From Emmonsiellopsis sp. PD_33 (taxonomy: Eukaryota > Ascomycota > Eurotiomycetes > Onygenales > Ajellomycetaceae): a stretch of 64,000 bases of DNA. Each line of letters begins with the position of its first letter. The first letter of the stretch is position 1. Positions 22,291 to 35,233 of this stretch are shown here, piece by piece. The notes below the pieces were generated by a model. The model made no database searches, was not told the origin of the DNA, and saw nothing but the letters and a program-made list of their open reading frames with translations. The stretch is from assembly GCA_032988165.1 (NCBI GenBank), contig JANTQF010000064.1, positions 62,001 through 126,000 on the forward strand, in the 5' to 3' direction. Both the position numbers and the translations under genes were made by a program.

Positions 22291-25200
22291 TCAATCCCTA
22301 CCCCCGAAATCCCCCTGCTCCGCGCAAATATCCAACAACACCTCGTCAAACACCGTCTTCACCTGCTCCGCAACCTCCATCCGATTCCACTCGCCACGCA
22401 TGCGCCATACAGTATCCATTAGCGCCGTGTTGATTTGCTCCAGCTGCTCGACGGAGAGCCCATTTGTGCGCTGGGCGAAGGTGTGGTGGAGGGATTCGAG
22501 GGCGTGGTCGTCGAGGTAGAGTTTTGGATGTTGCTGAGGGGGATGGAGGGGTAGCTGCGGTTGGACGCCTTCTTCGTTGAGGAGTTCCTGGACGCGAGAT
22601 TGACGGGGGGTTGTAGTTTTCGGTCCGGGGCTGCGGTCGGCGGCGGTTGGACCATCGAATGGTGGGATGGGAGGTGGCTGAGAGCCTGGCTGTGAGAGTT
22701 TATTTTGCGACTGGCTGCCATTTACGATGCTGGGTTGTGAGTTTGCATAATCCACGATTCCAGTGAGTGGGGTGCCCCAGGCGCCGCTTTCGCCTTGCTG
22801 GGTGTCAGGGAGTGGTTCGTCGCCTGACAGTCGTTCTGGGTAGGGCATGAGGTCTGGATATTCGTGTCTGGCGGAGCCGCCAATGGAGCTTTGGGTGTTG
22901 AGTTGGGGAGCGTCTGAGGGGCCGGAATGTTTCTTGTCCGAGGTTGTCTGGGTTGTTGAAGCGTCGTTGACATAGTCCCCTGGTTGGGAACCTGGGGCCA
23001 TTGGTGTCATTGTGCCCCTTTGTGTCAAGTTAGAGAGGCCAGACTGCTGTCGGAGTTGTTGTGAGGGAGCTGTGTAAGAGTGAGGTGGGCGTGGTTGCGC
23101 AGATTGCCCAAAGGAACTATTCTGTGTGTTGTCGCGCTCGCTTGGTTGGACGTCATCCGAGTTCGACATATGAGTGTCCCCATCAACTCCGACAGAGCCA
23201 TTGCTAGTTGGACGCTGGGCATATGAACCAGCCTTGTGCCCATACCCGTTTGTTATATTACTAGCGTTGCTAGTTGGTCGTGTTGGCGTGGCAGGTTCCG
23301 GTAAAGAATGACGTTGTCCGAACGGCTCGCCCAGGACAACTGGTCCAGATGACTGATGTGAAGACTCCGTTGTCCCGTGCGCAACATTCATTATTGGCGG
23401 CGGACCCATTATACCATCTTTCTCTGCAGCTCGTCTTGCCTTCTCAATCGCAAGCTTTTCGCGTTCTAGTTCTCGGAGATAAACATTTTCGCATTCGGCT
23501 ACCAGGCCAGGATCGGTGAGGTCAAGATTGCCAATATCTACTTCGACATTCGAGAGTAGTTCGTTTGCCTTTAATTGTCTGTCTTGGTCGCCAAGTTGCC
23601 GGGCATCCTTCGCGATCATTTTGATATCCCCTAAGAAATCCTTTGGCCGCTTATAGTAACCGTTCGATAACCGCTTTTCGATAGTGACAATTTCCATGTT
23701 GTAGTAAAACTTGCCGGAAACAGCCTCTCGCAAACCAGGTACACCATGCTTGTCCACGTCCTTCTCGAATGGGCGGAACGTAGTACGCTGTACGAGAGGT
23801 AGATCAGTCGTCACGATATTTGGATCCTCCTCGTCATACAGATAGGCAATCTGAGTCTCATCAATAACCCCAGTCCGAAATCGTTTATATTTCTTGATCT
23901 GGTCCATTATCGGTTGAATTCTGATTTTTAACATGTTCAGCGTCTGGCGATCTCGCCTCTTTTGCGCCTTCAACTGTTCCTTCGGCGGAGCGGCGGCTTG
24001 CGCCGGAGCAGACGGCGCCTTCTCTAACGTTTCCAACTTACGTTTCTTCCTATTCTCGGGGTCTGGGAAGTCTGGAGGAGCACTCCTAATGTACTTGAGC
24101 AAAGAGCTGAAGAACTCGTATCGCCACATGCTTTCAGGGGCGTGCAGGTCATATCGGTTCTTTTTGGAGTAACCAAAGAAATTTCGCATCATCGCAGTAT
24201 CAGGAGCATCACCATCATTCTCAAGCACACCAAGAAGTAAGACAGGATCGGTAGGCGGAAGGGAACGCAGCAGACCAAGGAATGTCGAGATTACTGTTTG
24301 ACCGACCGTCTCGTACCATGTCTGGACGTTAGGGATATAGATGACGCTAGGCTTGTGTCGTTTCACTTCCGTAAATAGTTGCACCACACTAGCTTCAGGG
24401 GATCTCGTAGAATCGCTAAGTAGAGTGGGAAGATCAAACGACTGCACATGCAGACCCTCAAAGTGGTTCAGCAATGCTGCGGCAAGGTACTGCTGCCCCA
24501 TTCCAGGGTTGCCTCTGATAAGCAACCTTGGTCTGAAAACACGCGAAGTCTCGAATTCCTGTTGCATTCTCTCCCTCCTAAACCCAACCTGGTCATTTGG
24601 TTCCTCAAACTGGGCTTCTTCCAAAGCTGTAAGTCGCTTCTTTTGCGGAAGAATCTCGGCAAGGATTTGCTTGATATCGCGCAATGGGTGCCTTAGAAGG
24701 GGCTCAACAATCGCAGGCAGAGGCGAAGCACCAGAAGACGTCGATCTTTCCGAAGAAGGCACCATCTTTTTGATGGATATCATAAAGTCCTTTGGAGAAA
24801 CCTCTATCTTTTTCGGGTCGATCAAAAGTTTCTCGTTCGATCTGTATATTTGTGGATATTGTCGCTGCACCGCGTTTAGGGCCGCTTCTGTACATAGAGC
24901 ACGCAGGTCAGCACCTCCATATCCCTTGGTCAATTCAGCTAATTCATCCTTGATTTCGCCTTGAAGAGGAGGATCCCAGCCCTTCGTATGGATATCCAAA
25001 ATCGCGCGTCGGGCCTCCGTATTTGGTAGAGGGAAGTAAAATTCACGGTCGAAACGTCCAGGGCGTCGCAGGGCAGGATCAATGGAATCGGGCCGATTTG
25101 TTGCTCCGATGACAATAACTTGCCCTCGTCCATCCATTCCATCCATGAGTGCTAGAAGGGTAGAAACAATGGACGCATGAATTTGTTCCTGTTTACTCGA

Positions 25201-27495
25201 TCGGACAGGAGCCAGACCTATATTCATTGCATTAGAAAATGGTATTATTCAAGCCGTAACCAAGAGGAGCTTACCGTCAATTTCGTCGAAGAAGATAATA
25301 CTAGGCTGGGTTTTGCGTGCTTCGTCAAACAGCAGACGAAGTTGTCTCTCCGCTTCACCAACCCATTTGCTGAGCGCATCTGCCCCCTTCCTCATATAAA
25401 AGGTCACTTTTCGGCCTTCCGAACTTACACTAGAGGCGAGGGCTCTGGCCAAGAGCGTTTTACCAGTGCCTGGAGGTCCATGGAACAAAACTCCACGCGG
25501 AGGAACAATGTGAAATCGTTGAAAAATCTCCGGATAGAGCAAAGGAAGCGCAACCATCTCCTTCAACTGATCAATATGGCCTTGTAATCCACCAACGCTA
25601 TCGAAATTGACATTTGGATCGATCCCCAGGGGGTCGGAATCCGCCAAGGCCTGCTTGTCCTTGACCTTGCCGAAATTTGCTGGGGTGCCTGACAATCCTT
25701 GAGGAGCATCTGTGCCAAAAGCTTGGCCGGCGGGAGGAACATTAAATCCAGGAGCAACTCCAGACGTGGGAGTCATTCCCGCGACACCTCCAACCATTGG
25801 TCTCTGACCAGCCGCTTCATCATCGCTGCTGTCGCTGTCTGCACCTCCTGCTGCGCCGGTTCCACTTGGCCCACCAAGGAGCGGTGGAGGACCTCCCGCA
25901 CCCCCAAAGGGACCATAGGTTGAAAAGAGACTTCGTTGCCACCCGCTACCTCCACCACCACCGCGAGCACGGCGAGAAGGGGACCCGGCAGGCTCGGCCT
26001 CCTCTTCAATTGGTAAGACAAGGTCTGGTCGAATGATTCTGTAGTCAACCGATTTACGATTTCGTCGAGGCTTATCTTCGTAAACTATGTCATTTTGCGG
26101 TCTCCGGCGGCGTCGGTCGGGTTTGAGCTCTGCCAGTTCTTCCGCGAGTTCGCCTGCCTCTGACTCTGCGCGGGTTTGAGATTGGGATTGTCGTTTTCGC
26201 AGCCTTGATCGACGGTCACCACTGCTTTCGTACGCTTCGTCGATATGCTGGCTACCCTTGCGCGGTGATGGTTGGGAAACTTCAGAATCAGATAATTCAT
26301 CCTCGTTGGCCTCGTCATCGTTGGGTTCGAAATCGCTCCCATCTTCCTTTGGCTGGCGCGAGCTTCTAGCGGCGGTTTTACGACTAGAACGACGAGTTGC
26401 TGGAGGCGCTTCTTCTGTTGTTTCAACAACGTTCTGCTTTCGGGTTGCGCGAGTGCTTCTACCAGATCTAGGTCCCTCGTCTTCGTCCTCATCCTCGTCC
26501 TCCGCCTGGTCAGATTCAGGCACAAAGCCTTCGTCACCCATCTCGATATCCTTCTCCTGAGCATTCTCTTCGGCAGCGGGGTTTATAACATCTGACGCCA
26601 CCACAGCCGGCCCCTCTTCCTCAAAAGAGGCCTGCACGTCGCTTTCCAAAATTTCAATTTGGGATGCTCCCAGGTCAGCCGGTACGGTATCACCTTCGTC
26701 TTGCACTTCCTGTTTTGTGCTGTCTTCCTCCTCCTCGATGGTGCTCTTAGAAGGGACGTGAACAGGTTGTGTGCCCCTGCGTGTTCGTGGCATGGCTTCG
26801 GGGCTGCGAGTGGCCTTGCGTACCGTCTGAATGTGCCGTCCAGAACCCGTGAGGGCAATGATATCTTCACTCTCATCGTAATTCTGACGAGTAGTCCGTC
26901 TGGTCTGCTGATAAACGTCTGTAGTGTGATCCTTACTGGCACTACGGCCTCTGGTCGTTCTAGTCTGGCGGGTAGTAGTAGGCGTAGGTTGGGCTTTTAT
27001 AGGGAATTTCAGCAGAAGCTTCTTCCTCGTTTTGCCCTTATCAGCAGATCGAGTTTTCGTCTTTGTCTCCCTCTCTTCCTCCCCTTCTTCTTCCATTAGT
27101 TCGTCGTCCTCCACTTCGCTACCAGACGAGATTTGATAGCTCTCCTTCTTCTTCGCAGCACTCCTCCGTACCGAACCACGAGCGTTTCTCTCGAGAGTTG
27201 GGTCATCCTCGTCGTCCAGATCTGAGACGACGGATAAGTCATCTTCACTTGAGCCAACCAAGGACTCGTCATCTTCAATGTCATCATCCATTGAATTCCT
27301 TCTGCGTCGTTTAGTGGGTCGCTTCTTCGTCTTGGATTTCGATGCGGTGGATTTGCGCGCCCTCGCCTTGGAATCGCTGTAGTCGACATCGCTCGAATCC
27401 GACTTGAGGGGATCGTCCGGGATATGGCGTTTCTGAGCGCGTGGCATGGTGGACGCGTCGGGGAGGTAGATTGGAGGCCTTTTAATGATCGCCAT
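22291..27495 (-). CDS. YTA7: YTA7/ATAD2-type AAA ATPase with bromodomain
   Basis: Nuclear chromatin-bound AAA+ ATPase that acts on histone H3-H4, sets boundaries and affects histone gene transcription. Two exons on the minus strand: 27495-25275 and 25217-22291, with a 57-nt intron inside the first AAA module; 1715 aa. Residues 1-620 are disordered and charged (many Ser/Asp/Glu/Arg runs). AAA1 has Walker A GPPGTGKT (about 673-680), Walker B SIIFFDEIDG (732-741, split by the intron), and GATNRPDSIDPALRRPGRFD. AAA2 has a degenerate P-loop, GNPGMGQQY (about 976), lacking the lysine. A noncanonical bromodomain follows (about 1160-1310; YYNMEIVTIEKRLSNGYYKR), then a long Gln/Pro/Ser-rich region and a conserved helical C-terminus. 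A second ATG at 27447 is an alternative start. Confidence 0.95.
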
Positions 27496-28037
27496 GTTAG
27501 TGATGGATGCAGTAAGTGGGTCGTTATTCCTTGTCCTAGATGTAGAAGGTGGGTAGATGGCTCCGTCGAAGGGCCAGAGTGAGAGGTTGACGTACAGGTT
27601 GTGATGGTTGAAGGAGATAACAATGAAAAAGCCGCGGGCCGGATATAGACAGGGCCCGTGGAATTAAACAAACATTTGTAGTCCTTCTATACTCGATCAC
27701 CAAGGGGGGTATATCATGGGCCAGGAATGCAGTATCTACCTCGACACAATCGGGACTGAAGCCGTCTGGATGCGTCCAGTTGCGAAGGGATTTTTGGGGA
27801 GGAGAGTGACTCCAGCAGCAAGAGAAGACAGCAACGGACGGGGTATCTCTAACAGCAAGGAACGAGGGAACAGGCAGCACAGCAAGCAGCGTCGACAAAA
27901 GACGGGCGGCGTGGAGACGGGGAGAAGTGATGCGGTGTCTCTCTCGCGGTGAGTCGGGCAGTCTGGACATCCACCACAGAGCCTCCTCCCTGTTGTTTTC
28001 GGGGGTTTTGCTTCAGCCACCTAGCCTAGTCCCGTCT

Positions 28038-28047
28038 GGGCCTAGCG
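28038..28047. promoter_or_regulatory. GGGCCTAGCG word upstream of YTA7
   Basis: One of three exact copies of this 10-mer that I found in the window; the others are at 35454-35463 and 50939-50948, all in gene promoters. The role is inferred only from recurrence. Confidence 0.35.
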
Positions 28048-29077
28048 CGGTCTGACTAAGACGCCGCTAGTGCCCAGAGCGGGCTAGCGGCATCTGGCGG
28101 CCTGCCAACGTGCGGCAAAAGCTCAACCCGCGTCCACTTCGACCTGCTGCGCTGCGACACGGCCGGTTTGCGCCCTCGATATCGCGCTTTTGTGTCTGCG
28201 CTCGCCAGCACCACACCCACCCACAATCTGCATCAAAACTCCCCAAAACACTGCAGTTTTGCCGCCCGTGCTCGGAAAAGCACGTTTGTGACATTTTTTG
28301 GCCCGGATCACGCCGCTCCAGGGCGGCCTCACACGGGGGCATCCCCCTCCGCATCTCTAGACGCAGCGGGATGATCGACGTCAGGGTCGGCTGCGGCTCA
28401 AAACAAGCTTATCGCCCTTAGGGTTTGCCGGCTGCCCGCGATCCATCCCCACTCTCCGCATGGCCGTGTCCACCCCGTCCGCCCTGGCACGTGATGTGTT
28501 AGTCAGCTTTCGTTCCCCCGCTGCCTATGTAAACGAACATGGAATATTCCAATGCATTCATTCTTGGACTTTGCGCCTATGAGATAACAATGTCAAGGTG
28601 CATTTCTATATCTAGATAAGGTGTCTTTATTTACAACTTCTTTGCATAACTCTTGTGGTATAACTAGTACCCCATTCAATAGGATGCGTGGTTTCAGGCA
28701 TGACGGGAAGATGCCGCCCCGAATTGGAATTACACAGATGTAAAGAGACAGGCACTTTTCTAGATAGATTACTACTCTCCTAGAATCTGGTGTATTTCTA
28801 TCCATAGTTTGGTGTCAAACAGCCAACTTTGCATTTTTACTCGTAGAGTGTCATATCATCGGAGAAATATATATTTAACTGCTATGATTGTGAGCTCAGA
28901 TTCCTTCCAACTTCCACAGTGTCAGGTTTACCTTCAATAATTTGCTGCAAACCATCAATGAAATATGGATAAAACATAACCATCACCAAAACCAAACTAT
29001 CCCCCAGCCCCCTCATCATTTTTGTATGCCAGGCTTCATCACACACTCCAACCAACAGCGCCAAGAAATCCACAATG

Positions 29078-29087
29078 ATCACGTGAT
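29078..29087. promoter_or_regulatory. E-box palindrome ATCACGTGAT
   Basis: A perfect palindrome around CACGTG, 116 bp upstream of the small mitochondrial protein gene. With its flank it forms TCACGTGATATC, which recurs exactly at about 62320 upstream of CDC26. CACGTG is the core bound by bHLH factors such as Cbf1/Pho4-type proteins in fungi. Confidence 0.45.
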
Positions 29088-29203
29088 ATCAAACATCCCC
29101 AAAAATAACCTCCACTCCACCCCCCCCAAACTCTCCTTTCCCTACCACACTCCCCCCGCTCTATCCATCATTATCCTCAACTCCTCCGGACACATACCCA
29201 GCA

Positions 29204-29995
29204 ATGTTCTCCCGCATAATCCCACGCTCAAGAACGAGCTTCCCCCTCTCCTCCAAACATCTCTCCTCCCAATCACGCCGCCTCATCCCTTCACAACGCA
29301 CATTTACATCATCCTCGTCATCGCGGAATGCACAGCAACAACAACAACAGCAGCAGCAGCAGGATAGTAAGCCCCCCTCGCCGCATGTAAGTAATCCCCC
29401 TACTTTTTTAAAACCCTCACACTGGCAGTTCCTGCTAGGGGTGGTGTTCATTTAAATTCACATTGTCTATTTTTTCCCGGTAATGATAATATAAATCGAG
29501 TTACCACCACTCCCACTCCCACCCCCACCCCCCAACATAGTCAATATTCCACTCCTTCGGGTTTCATTATATATTAATCATGGTGGGAAAAAAAAAACAG
29601 ATAGCCGTCTACAAATCCTTCACCCGCCCGTTCCTAAAGGTATTCCTCGGCGGCGTCCTCACCTATCAGATTATCTACTGGACATGGCTGAAGCTGGAGA
29701 TGGATGAGGAGAAGGTGAAGCGGAATGGTGAGTTGTTTTTTTTTTGTTTTGTTTTGTTTTAGCCTCGGTTATATATTATTTCTTATTGCTCATCGAGGGA
29801 TCTTGTGCTTCTTATCTGGCTGGTCCTATGCTCCCTACGTTGAGCGGTGGGGTTATTACGAGCGAGTGGGAAGGGAGATGGTTGATTAATCCTTTTTATA
29901 TCGAGAATGAAAGCCGCTGATTAATTATCATGCAAACAGATGAGATAGCTGAACTGGAGAAGAAGGTGAGGGAGGTTTCGAGTAAGACTTCGTGA
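29204..29995 (+). CDS. Small mitochondrial inner-membrane protein, INA17-like
   Basis: Three exons: 29204-29386, 29601-29727, 29940-29995 (121 aa). Both introns are long for this window (214 and 212 nt), with GTAAGT and GTGAGT donors. Residues 1-43 form an Arg/Ser-rich presequence (MFSRIIPRSRTSFPLSSKHL), followed by a run of ten glutamines. Then comes a single membrane span in FTRPFLKVFLGGVLTYQIIY-WTWLKLE and a short charged coiled coil (DEEKVKRNDEIAELEKKVREVSS). A presequence, a 'F.RP..' motif, one helix ending in a W-x-K-L-E motif and a short coiled coil recall the F1Fo-ATP synthase assembly factor INA17. The match is by layout and a few residues, so the name is tentative; it is certainly a small tail-anchored-like organelle protein. 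Confidence 0.7.
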
Positions 29996-30559
29996 TTGGG
30001 GTCCATGGTTTCGTTTGTTTGCTCGGGGATTGTGAGGTACTGTTTTACGCGGTGTATGTATGTACGATGGAGACGATTGCCAGGAATGGGAGGTAAAGAT
30101 TGGGTATGCTTCTTGGGCTGGAAGCGTGTATATTATGTATTTCCATTTCTATCTTTCTTATTTTCATTTTGCGGATATACTCACTTGATCGGACCGTGCA
30201 GGTTTAAACATGTGGAGGAGAAAAGGAACTGTGTATACTCGTCCCTTTGAAGGCACTACATTATGCTATTGATCGAGTTATCCATTTATTTCATCGAAGC
30301 CCGGAAATAATGGGTAGAATTTTCTTTCGTCTTATATCAATTGCCCATAGTAGTTATTCTTCTGCCTGCATCACAAATGTGATCTTCCCAACTTTAAAAC
30401 CTCTCCGGTCACAAATGGGACAAAACAGATAGTCCCTTAAAAAGAGAAAAAGAAGAGAAAGAAACAGCAGATACCACGCCCAAAACACAAAAGAACTAAC
30501 TAAATCAAACCAAATCCCCAATCCCCACTATACACAAATCAACCAACTTCCCCCCCCGC
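29996..30559. other. Convergent 3' intergenic region
   Basis: Between the ends of the INA17-like gene (+) and CFT1 (-). AT-rich, no supported gene. Confidence 0.55.
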
Positions 30560-33500
30560 TCACAAATACCCCAACCCCCCACTCCCCAACCCTTCCAAAT
30601 CCGCCCGAATCTCCCACTCACCCGCCCCAACCCGCCCCGCAATCTCCGCCTTCCGCTGTGTGCTCAGATCCATCCACCTCATCAGCAAATCCCCATCAAT
30701 CATCCCCCGCCCACCAATCCCATCACTCTCCACCGCCCTAAAGCCTCTCGGATTGAGTCCGCACGGGTGCTCGAGGGTGTTGATAAGTTGCGACTGCAAA
30801 GCCGATAGGCGGCGGTATGCCGCTTCTGACAATGGAGTGATGACGGCGATGGAGCCGGTTTCCGAGGTTACGAGGACTTGATGAGTGGCGGTGTTGGTGT
30901 CGATTTCCATCATGTCCGCGCCGTCTGGGGAGGAGATGGATGGGGGCGTGATTGGGGTTCGTGGGAGGAGGGTGAGGGTTGAGGCGAAGTGGCCGGTGTG
31001 GAAGGTGCTGCGTTGGAGGAGTCTGTCGCCTTTTGAAGAGCCGGGGTCTGTTGGGTGGGTATGGTTAGATTCGAGATATTCTGGACTTTGATTGTATGGT
31101 TGTGGTACTTACCCTCTGGATCGTATTGCAAAACATGTATATTGCAATCGTCATCGGCGACGAGAATGTATAGGCGTTTTCCATCTGGGAGGAAATCGGC
31201 GGCCATTACTTGCAGGGAACCGTCGTCCTTGCTAAAGAGGGACAGTTTGTATGGCTCCTCCTGTAGATTGTGTTAGGCATGTTCCAAAACAGTAGTTGGA
31301 CTAGAAATTTTGCCTGACTTACGGAATATCCCGTAAACCAGAGTCCCTTCAAAGCATCGCCCATGATGCACATTCCCGTGCCCTTGAGCTCCTTCAGTAC
31401 ATTGACATAGCACTGCATATCCATAAACGCCACTGGTAGAAGACTCCCATCTTCCTTGAGACCCCTCACGATACACTTCTGGCCCTGAGCGGCAATCAGG
31501 AAGCCCTGTCCGCCGATGCCTGAGAGAGACGTGACAGCACCTTTGACTTCTTCTTTGGCGAATAGTTTGAGCTTCCGGTTAGTATCAGGTCGGTCCTCCT
31601 CTGGGACAACCTTGATGATTTCAAATACGTAAATGCATCCGCGAGCGGCAATGTCTTCTCCTCGTACAATTGCAGTTCCTACAGCAATCATATCCTTGCG
31701 CTCGTGGGTGATTTCTGAGACCTCAAGGTTAAGGCATTTGATGCACATCACACGTTCCGCGTCGCCCAGAGTATAACTAGTCAAGCGAATGATTAGATGA
31801 GTAGGTTAAAAATTTAATATGACCGATTACTTACCTATCGATAATTGCCCAAGTCTTTGGGTTAAGAAGTTTAACGCTGCCTTTATCAATCTGGGGCAGG
31901 AAAGAAATCACTACATACGTATTAGCAATGAACAGACTCCCACGAAATAGAAAACATACCTTCGTTTCTCCATTCAGTATGGACTTCATCATCCTCAGGA
32001 AGTTTGAAGTCGACTTTTTGGCTGGTCCCCAAGGCGTAAGTTTCCGTTGCCGAATGATAGACAACGCCATCGACTTGTTCTCCAAGCCCGATTTTTCGTG
32101 CTGCCCACGAGCTGTCGAAATGTGTATTTCTAGGGAATCGACACATTCGTACAACATGCTATATCACGAAGTCAGGAATGCCCAATACAATCAAGTGGGA
32201 GGATACTTACATCAGCATCTACATAAACAAATCCTTTTTCACATGCGGGGATATTAAAACCACTCAGGGAGTGCACCGTTTCCCCCCTGAGATTCAAGAT
32301 ATGCGGTGCACTCGTTGCCGATTTTATTATGAAGCAGGGACAGCTGCCAGACATAAATACAGTCCGATACCCGCAAACGTCTCCCAAGGCACGAAGTGGC
32401 CTAGTTAGCTGACGGGAATTATCTTCGGACTCCAAGCTTGATCCAGTTGGAGATCGAGGGAAATAATGGTTGGCAGATTTGCGGAACCGCAAGTTGGATG
32501 ACAGTTTTTCCGCGGTAGTGTGATATGGTTCATATATTGTGAGATCGTTGTTGGCAGATCGTAGCTAAATGGGTGAGGTTTGTCAGTCGAAGTCAAACTA
32601 TTTCGTTACTTGAAGTAGCTTACAATCATATATGGCAGTCGGCTAACTGCATCTCCAAGATCCGCGATTAGAATCTCTGTTAAAGCTTCTCGAAATGTTG
32701 CACGTCTTGGAGGTGGTTCTGGTGAGACTATATAAGGCAGGAGATCCACACTTTCAGCTGTATATACGGGCTCAGTGACGTTCGGGAGGTGGAATATCTT
32801 AGTATATAGTCAGCTTTTGCATCCAGCAGCGATACCAGGGGTAAAGGCAACTCGTCACATACATGGAGTTTAGAATCAGAGTTGAGAAGAAACAAAAGGA
32901 CATTGTCGGATAGCTTCTTGTCGGGGCCGTCTTCATATGCCATAAATGATCGATATTTATCGTGATAGAGCGACCCTGTTATCCAGCTACTCGATCCAAG
33001 AATACCATCGGTATCGATCTCATCCAAGTCACCAGATTTGTCCGACTGGAGTAGTAATACGGATTGGTCATCGCGGATAATAAGCACGTATGGATCAGCA
33101 AAGCTTGCATGCACCACGGTTCTCTCGTCGCTCGTATCCTCGTCGTAGACGGGGTATATCTGAGCAAGCCCGAGACCTAATCACGGGTTAGCTATGGTCT
33201 GAACAAAATTCTCAAGCCTAAAACATACCACTGTCATAACTCCGCACTTCGCCCCTAAGAACTTGGACGACTCTAGTCCCGCCAGCAAGGGTCCCAATAT
33301 CAATAGTTATGTCTTCGTTGGGGTTGAATTCGGCTGCTTTGGTCTCTTCCAGTCCTCCAGTGGCCATTGTGAACACGACTGATTTTTCTTTATCTTGGCC
33401 GTGCGGCTTCGATAGCACTAGGTACTGATCATAGTGGGTTCCGGCGTGTATGGGGAGGGAGCCGCTCTGCGATGGGAGCTTGGGATCCTTGACGTGTACC

Positions 33501-35233
33501 GACCATGTACCATCAGTGTCTTTGATCATGAGCGAATCGATAACGAAAGGGTCGATTTCACGTCTGAAAACACCAAGTCCTCCAGCTTTACCATATCCCT
33601 GGGTTGCAACAAGCTCCAAATTCGCTGACAGGTTCGTAACAGGTTGACGTTTCTCTTTATCATGCAAGCCGGGAGGTCGCCCAAGGGTTACATCTCGCAT
33701 TGGACCAAGATTCCAGAGCCGATCATGGGCCCGGAAAACGTAGTCATTGACGCTCACGCCATTCAGAGGGGCCGAGCTGCGGGATTTGGTGGCTGCCATG
33801 ACTGGCGTCGCGTATAAGTCATCTTCATATATATCCTCTTCGTCTTCATCCTCATCCTCAGAGAGCTCAGCTAACTCGTCCTCAGCTGCGTCGGCTTGTA
33901 CCTGTGGTCCTTTTGCCGTAGAAGTTGGTCGTGACCACCCAATAAGCATAGAGTCCCCTTCTTCGCTGCCAAAAAACATCTTTCCTCTACCGACATGAAC
34001 AGAGCAAGAAGGTTTGGCTTTTATAATGGAACCACCGGCGTGATCGGCAACTGGTCGTAGAGATATACCCGACACTGACCTCCCGTCAAGCTTGAAACTC
34101 AGCACAGCCATTCTACCGTTCAGAAGGACAAGCAGCATATCGCCACTTTCTGTTCCCAAGTGCTCCACAGTGCAGCCTTCCAGGCGCATTTCTAAATCGG
34201 ATTGGTCGGCCATTGAGAAGCTCGACGCCTCCCTTGCAAATTCATTCACTCCCACGGCATTGGTTTTGCCCGCTTGGTCAACGTGGACAAGTTGATTGGA
34301 CCCAACCAAGAGAGCTCCCCCGACGGGAAGCGGCAGTGGTATGACTCTAAACAAATCACTTGGGAGGCGTGTAACGGATAGGAGAGTAGTGGATGCGCGT
34401 TGCTCCAAGTCTAGGGTGATAACGGAGTAAAAGACGACGTCTTTTCGTTCATGAAGTAGGGAAGATGATGTAGCCACTTGCGAGTATAAAATGCCAAACG
34501 TGGGCTCCCTGTATTCGTATAAAAATGCTAGACTAATAGGGTGAAGCATCGAGGGCTCCAACGCTGCCAGCGGGAGCACGAAAGAAGATGAATAAGGAGT
34601 TGGATACACTGATCCATCAGGTTTTTTCGTTTCTCGTTCCTCTCCATCCGTCACATTGGTCGAATCTTTTTGTCGATCTTCGTCCATATCGGAACCGAAA
34701 TCATCCATGACCAAGTCATCTCCTAGTTGATGAAAAGGCAGAACAGCCAGGTTCTTTTTACCGAAATTGAGCACGGCGCACCTGCTGCTGGGGTCGACTG
34801 TGAGATGGCTTGGGCAGATAGAGAGGTCCGGGGTCCAGGGGCTGAGGACGTCATCTCTTTCGTAATAGTGTATAGACACCGTAGAAATCTGATGGTTCTC
34901 AGGATCCCACTCGATCAAACTGAGTTTCGCGTCACGAAGTGCAACGAGGACCGCTTCTCCGCCGCTTTTGGAGTTGAGTATTTTCACACGTCCCAAGCCA
35001 GTGACAGTCCCCGAGAGAGGGTATTCGGCCACCAAAACCAATTTGGAGTACTGTGATCGAGCCTTTTCCTCTGGTTGTTGGGGGCCCGGCCCATAAACAA
35101 CATTAACCAGATTGAACACCTGGAGCAGAGTGGTCTTTGCTACTATCAGGTTGTTAGATGTTCCGGAAACAAAGGGGACTGCCAACGCGTGCGTCACCCC
35201 TGAAGGGGGCAACAGCTCTGTATAACATTGCAT
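30560..35233 (-). CDS. CFT1: Cleavage and polyadenylation factor subunit CFT1 (CPSF160)
   Basis: Large beta-propeller scaffold of the pre-mRNA 3'-end processing complex; with its partners it recognises the poly(A) signal in the nucleus. Nine exons on the minus strand: 35233-33229, 33176-32863, 32797-32624, 32564-32211, 32158-31960, 31910-31835, 31776-31323, 31260-31113, 31047-30560; 1403 aa, the usual length. Introns are 46-65 nt with GTAAGT/GTATGT-type donors. The start MQCYTELLPPSGVTHALAVP is the family N-terminus. Recognisable blocks include VGRGKMFFGSEEGDSMLIGW, an acidic insertion (ELAELSEDEDEDEEDIYEDD), HVVRMCRFPRNTHFDSSWAA, GTAIVRGEDIAARGCIYVFE and AADFLPDGKRLYILVADDDC. It faces LMBD1 over a 570-bp divergent promoter. 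Confidence 0.96.

Larger units (their letters stand above)
27496..29203. other. Long divergent intergenic region YTA7 / INA17-like gene
   Basis: About 1.7 kb with no convincing gene. 27990-28440 is GC-rich and repeats CTAG-centred words (GGGCCTAGCG at 28038-28047; GCGGGCTAGCGG near 28078-28089). CACGTGAT sits at 28488-28495 and a perfect ATCACGTGAT palindrome at 29078-29087, 116 bp before the ATG at 29204. 28600-29000 is AT-rich without signal. Confidence 0.5.
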
